A stretch of 64,000 nucleotides of DNA from Rhizobium sp. NFR03. GTDB lineage: Bacteria > Pseudomonadota > Alphaproteobacteria > Rhizobiales > Rhizobiaceae. Of the stretch, positions 59,640 through 64,000 are shown one piece after another. The notes under the pieces were generated by a model, which was not told the origin of the DNA, ran no database searches, and worked only from the letters and a program-made list of their open reading frames with translations. How positions within the stretch are numbered: position 1 is the first letter of the stretch; every line of letters begins with the position of its first letter. The stretch spans positions 1 through 64,000 of the forward strand of contig NZ_FOGR01000010.1 of assembly GCF_900111275.1 (NCBI RefSeq), read 5' to 3'. A program made the translations under genes and the position numbers.

Positions 59640-60461
59640 CTAGCGCAGGCGCGGCCTCAGGGCAACGATGGCCGCAGCCGTTTCCTCGATAGAGCGCCGC
59701 GTGACGTCGATGATCGGCCAGTTGTTCCGGGCGCAGAGCGCGCGCGCATATTTCAGTTCCTCGGCAATCGCTGCCCGATCTGTATACTCCTGCCCGTGAA
59801 ACCCGTGGGTCGTGCCGAGCACCCTGTGTTCGCGCACCTGGGACACACGATCGGCCGTCGCGATAAGACAGACCACCAACGGCTTCGTTGCCTCCAGCAA
59901 TCGCTCCGGCAGGGGCACGCCGGGCACGATGGGGATGTTGGCGGTGCGGATGCCGCGATTGGCAAGATAGATACTGGTCGGCGTTTTCGATGTGCGACTG
60001 ATGCCGATCAGCACGACATCGGCATCGTTGAAATCAGCCGGAAGCTGGCCGTCGTCATGATCCATCGTGAAGTTCAGCGCGTCGATGCGCGCAAAATAAT
60101 CTGCATCCATCACATGCTGGGCGCCGGACCGCCGACGTGAGGATGTGCCGAGATAGGTCTGGAAGAGGTCGATGATCGGCTCCAGAACGGATACGCAGGG
60201 GACGCCGATCTGCTGACACTGGGCGTTGATGATGTCGGACAGTTCGCGATCGACGATCGTGTAGAGAACGATGCCCGGTGCGGTGTCGATGGATTCCAGC
60301 ACCTGCATCAGTTGCTTGCGATTCCGGATCAGCGGATAGACGTGCTCCAGCGCATGATAAGTCTGGAACTGGGCAGCCGCGGCCCGGCCCGCCGCGATCA
60401 GTGTTTCCCCTGTCGAGTCGGAGATCAGATGCAGGTGGAAATAGTTTTTGTGATTGTCCAC
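59640..60461 (-). CDS. ppsR: Pyruvate,phosphate dikinase / PEP synthase regulatory protein (PpsR, DUF299)
   Basis: 273-residue bifunctional kinase/pyrophosphorylase of the DUF299 family, which phosphorylates and dephosphorylates PPDK or PEP synthase. N-terminal [12 protein letters not shown], and the P-loop-like [18 protein letters not shown]. It borders the origin-like gap, as its homologue does beside the Caulobacter origin. Confidence 0.93.
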   Translation of the reverse strand: MDNHKNYFHLHLISDSTGETLIAAGRAAAAQFQTYHALEHVYPLIRNRKQLMQVLESIDTAPGIVLYTIVDRELSDIINAQCQQIGVPCVSVLEPIIDLFQTYLGTSSRRRSGAQHVMDADYFARIDALNFTMDHDDGQLPADFNDADVVLIGISRTSKTPTSIYLANRGIRTANIPIVPGVPLPERLLEATKPLVVCLIATADRVSQVREHRVLGTTHGFHGQEYTDRAAIAEELKYARALCARNNWPIIDVTRRSIEETAAAIVALRPRLR

Positions 60462-60867
60462 GCTATTCTCGGCCGCCTGTTGATGATGGTGGATAAGGTG
60501 AGCCTAGGGGCGAGCCGGCCCGGCAGGCAAGGGGAAAACCTCCGACTTATTCACAAAGAGGCCCGTGCTCGCGATCTTTCCGGAGAACTTGTGAAAAAGA
60601 CTCGCGATGCGACGGATCGCCGCCGATCCTCAACAGGTCATCCACAGGCATGAGACATATCATGCGACAGCCAAGTTGCTCGAATAGCGGGATTTTTTCC
60701 AGTTGCTCCCTATGTTGTCCCTGAAGCGCGTCATCATCACCCTGTCACTTCGGGCGAAATGTTGTTCTGGGGACAAAGGGCCGACAACCTTTAATCCTTG
60801 ATAGTCACCGACTCTAAGAAATAGAAACCCTTAGATTCAAGATTCTATTTTAAGAGGGAAGCTGTGT
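60462..60867. other. Candidate chromosomal replication origin (oriC)
   Basis: 406-bp gene-free gap between ppsR and hemE, the place of the origin in Caulobacter and, as I recall, Sinorhizobium. DnaA-box-like 9-mers: TTATTCACA at 60547-60555 (plus), TTTTTCACA at 60590-60598 (minus), TCATCCACA at 60638-60646 (plus), TTATCCACC at 60488-60496 (minus). Bases about 60785-60855 are AT-rich, a possible unwinding element. No full CtrA motif (TTAA-N7-TTAA) is present, only isolated TTAA at 60791 and 60850. Confidence 0.78.
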
Positions 60868-61899
60868 GTGACGTCTGAAAACCGCAAGCTCGTCCGGGTT
60901 CTGAATGGGGAGACGCTGACGCCCCCGCCGATCTGGCTGATGCGTCAGGCCGGGAGATATCTGCCGGAATACCGTGAGACACGGGCAAGGGCCGGTAGCT
61001 TTCTCGATCTGTGCTACTCCCCCGACTTCGCTACGGAAGTGACGCTGCAGCCGATCCGGCGCTATGCATTCGACGCGGCAATCCTGTTTTCCGATATCCT
61101 CGTCATCCCTGATGCCCTGAAGCGGAATGTTCGCTTCGAGGAAGGCAGCGGACCGAAGCTCGACCCGATCGATGTCGATGGCATCAAGGCTCTCGATGGA
61201 AGGCCTGTGGCCGATCATCTGCGTCCCGTCATCGAAACGGTCGCACGACTGCGGCGGGAACTTCCGACGGAAACGGCCCTGCTCGGTTTCTGCGGCGCGC
61301 CATGGACGGTCGCGACCTACATGATCGCCGGGCACGGAACACCGGACCAGGCGCCGGCACGTCTGTTCGCCTATCGCAATCCGGAGGCCTTCGACGCGTT
61401 GCTGGCCATTCTCGCCGAACTCTCGGCAGACTATCTCGTCGCACAGCTCGATGCGGGTGCGGACGCGGTGCAGATCTTCGACTCCTGGGCAGGCGTTCTC
61501 GGGGAGGATACGTTCGAACGGTTTGCGGTTGCGCCCGTGCGCCGGATCATCGACAGCGTCCGGGCTCGCCGACCGGATGCAAAGATCATCGCTTTCGCCA
61601 AGGGAGCAGGTCTTCTCCTGAAGGAGTATCGCCAGAAGACGCAGGCTGATGCCATCGGTCTCGACTGGTCGGTTCCGCTATCATTCGCGGTCGATCTGCA
61701 AAAGGACGGCCCGGTTCAGGGAAATCTCGATCCGATGCGGGTCGTTGCGGGTGGAAGGGCTCTCGAAGACGGCATCGACCAGATCCTCGATCGTCTCGGA
61801 CAGGGCCCTCTGATCTTCAATCTGGGCCATGGCATTACACCGCAGGCCGATCCTGCCCATGTCGCCGATCTCGTGGCGCGCGTCAGGAAACCCGTGTGA
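60868..61899 (+). CDS. hemE: Uroporphyrinogen decarboxylase
   Basis: 343-residue HemE, converting uroporphyrinogen III to coproporphyrinogen III. Signatures: [17 protein letters not shown] and [15 protein letters not shown]. Begins with a GTG at 60868 after an AGAGGGA site. First gene right of the proposed oriC; its stop overlaps the hemJ GTG (GTGA). Confidence 0.96.
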   Translation: MTSENRKLVRVLNGETLTPPPIWLMRQAGRYLPEYRETRARAGSFLDLCYSPDFATEVTLQPIRRYAFDAAILFSDILVIPDALKRNVRFEEGSGPKLDPIDVDGIKALDGRPVADHLRPVIETVARLRRELPTETALLGFCGAPWTVATYMIAGHGTPDQAPARLFAYRNPEAFDALLAILAELSADYLVAQLDAGADAVQIFDSWAGVLGEDTFERFAVAPVRRIIDSVRARRPDAKIIAFAKGAGLLLKEYRQKTQADAIGLDWSVPLSFAVDLQKDGPVQGNLDPMRVVAGGRALEDGIDQILDRLGQGPLIFNLGHGITPQADPAHVADLVARVRKPV

Positions 61900-62459
61900 G
61901 TACCCCGGAGCGCGATGACGGGGGTGCTCGGCAGACCGATGCCCCGGCAGGCCGTAAAACGCGTGTACGGGCCTTTGTGGCGCTTTCGGTGCTTGTCGCT
62001 GTTATCGTCGGTCTGATGGTCTGGCAGCCGGCCGATCTCATTCTCTGGATCAAGGCGCTGCACGTCGTGGCCGTCATCTCGTGGATGGCCGGCCTCCTCT
62101 ACATGCCGCGCCTGTTCATTTACCACACGGACGCCGAGCCGGGATCGCAGACGTCCGAAACCTTCAAGGTGATGGAACAGCGGCTCATGAAGGTGATCAT
62201 GCGTCCGGCCATGATGATCACCTGGGCGCTCGGACTCTATCTCGCCTGGAGCGTCTACGGGTTTCAGGGTGGCTGGCTTCACGCCAAGATTCTTGCCGTG
62301 ATCCTGCTGACGGGCGTTCATGTGCACTATGCCGATGCGGTCGGTCGCTTCTCACGCGATGGCGCTCGCCGCACCGCGCGCTACTGGCGGCTGATGAACG
62401 AGGTGCCGACCGTTCTGATGATCGTCATCGTCATTCTCGTTATCGTAAAACCATTTTAG
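61896..62459 (+). CDS. hemJ: Protoporphyrinogen oxidase HemJ
   Basis: 187-residue membrane protein of the HemJ family, the haem-b dependent protoporphyrinogen oxidase of many alphaproteobacteria. Four or five helices; conserved [27 protein letters not shown] (haem-ligand His), [32 protein letters not shown] and [25 protein letters not shown] start overlapping hemE, so the two haem enzymes are translated together. The first about 25 residues are polar and not conserved. Confidence 0.92.
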   Translation: MSTPERDDGGARQTDAPAGRKTRVRAFVALSVLVAVIVGLMVWQPADLILWIKALHVVAVISWMAGLLYMPRLFIYHTDAEPGSQTSETFKVMEQRLMKVIMRPAMMITWALGLYLAWSVYGFQGGWLHAKILAVILLTGVHVHYADAVGRFSRDGARRTARYWRLMNEVPTVLMIVIVILVIVKPF

Positions 62460-62700
62460 AGGCTCTTCGGACATACGGCGACGGGGAAGCGGCGCCGCGT
62501 TATCCGGCATCCTCCTCGCCATCACGGACATTTTAGCGTCCTGGACCGTGAGCCCCCTTGCGGCGCATGCCGGAAGTCGCTACCTTATGACATCCCATCT
62601 TTCTGGCGCGCGTTAAAGTTCGAGTGGCTACCCCCCTGCCGCTCCCTTGACCCACACAGCGCCAGCCCTTCCATTCCCTCTGCAAGTGTGATTTTCCTTC
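62460..62700. other. hemJ-rho intergenic region
   Basis: 241 bp, GC-rich in its first half and C-rich near 62640-62690. It should hold the rho promoter and a leader. No terminator hairpin with a T-run and no credible gene are visible. Confidence 0.4.
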
Positions 62701-63966
<1,266 letters not shown>

Positions 63967-64000
63967 TCTGATATCGGGAGACTAGCGCTCTCCTGCTCGG

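Noticed and set aside
60791-60853. CtrA binding site in the origin region
   Set aside because: The two TTAA tetramers are far apart and not separated by 7 bp; no full motif is present.

Overview
This is high-GC chromosomal DNA of an alphaproteobacterium, almost certainly a member of the Rhizobiaceae (Agrobacterium/Rhizobium/Sinorhizobium relatives). The evidence is the gene set and order: actS-actR, hslV-GNAT-hslU, the his cluster with coaA, chvI-chvG-hprK with EIIA and HPr and the adjacent pckA, addB-addA-trxA-folC-accD-trpABF, and the ppsR / hemE-hemJ-rho block that flanks the replication origin in alphaproteobacteria. No rRNA, tRNA, insertion sequence, prophage, CRISPR array or recognisable defence island is present. 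It is core chromosome, with about 58 protein genes packed head to tail.

Layout. 0-5 kb: hrpB helicase and the ActS/ActR redox/acid-response two-component pair. 5-11.2 kb: mmcB, an L,D-transpeptidase lipoprotein, malate synthase G, an orphan cytochrome P450, and a DUF1402 exported protein that looks like a lytic transglycosylase. 11.4-13.8 kb: hslV, an acetyltransferase and hslU in one overlapping operon. 14-18.7 kb: hisB, DUF2628, hisH, hisA, hisF, hisE and coaA, mostly with overlapping stop/start codons. 18.7-28.6 kb (minus strand): a TsaE-kinase fusion, a DivL-like pseudo-kinase with Tyr instead of His, ahcY behind a 24-bp perfect palindrome, HPr, EIIA, a short HprK, ChvG and ChvI. 29-39.9 kb (plus strand): pckA, arfB, alkB, a MurU-like nucleotidyltransferase, addB, addA, trxA. 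40-46.5 kb (minus strand): folC, accD, trpA, trpB, trpF, a YgjP-type metallopeptidase, DUF2852. 46.6-49.8 kb: intracellular PHA depolymerase, a possible 18-residue peptide upstream of it, an HpcH aldolase, a nitroreductase. 49.9-55.4 kb (minus strand): gyrB, XRE regulator, Smr protein, MltA, Tim44-domain protein. 55.6-64 kb: fxsA, secB, dnaQ, coaE, aroE, maf, ppsR, the probable oriC, hemE, hemJ, rho.

The ppsR-hemE gap (60462-60867) holds several DnaA-box-like 9-mers beside an AT-rich stretch and is the best candidate for the chromosomal origin. Three near-consensus ParB sites (parS) lie at 21.9, 30.6 and 59.0 kb, the last overlapping the start of aroE. This fits an origin-proximal centromere region; parAB would be expected just beyond the right edge.

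The most unusual architecture is the separation of the TsaE-AmgK-like kinase (18.7 kb) from its MurU-like nucleotidyltransferase partner (32.0 kb). Re-inverting the segment between about 18.72 and 31.9 kb would restore one run of divL, tsaE-kinase, nucleotidyltransferase, addB, addA and trxA, which I recall as the usual rhizobial order. I infer a lineage-specific inversion of about 13 kb. I found no convincing wholly new multi-gene system; the best novel leads are listed as findings.
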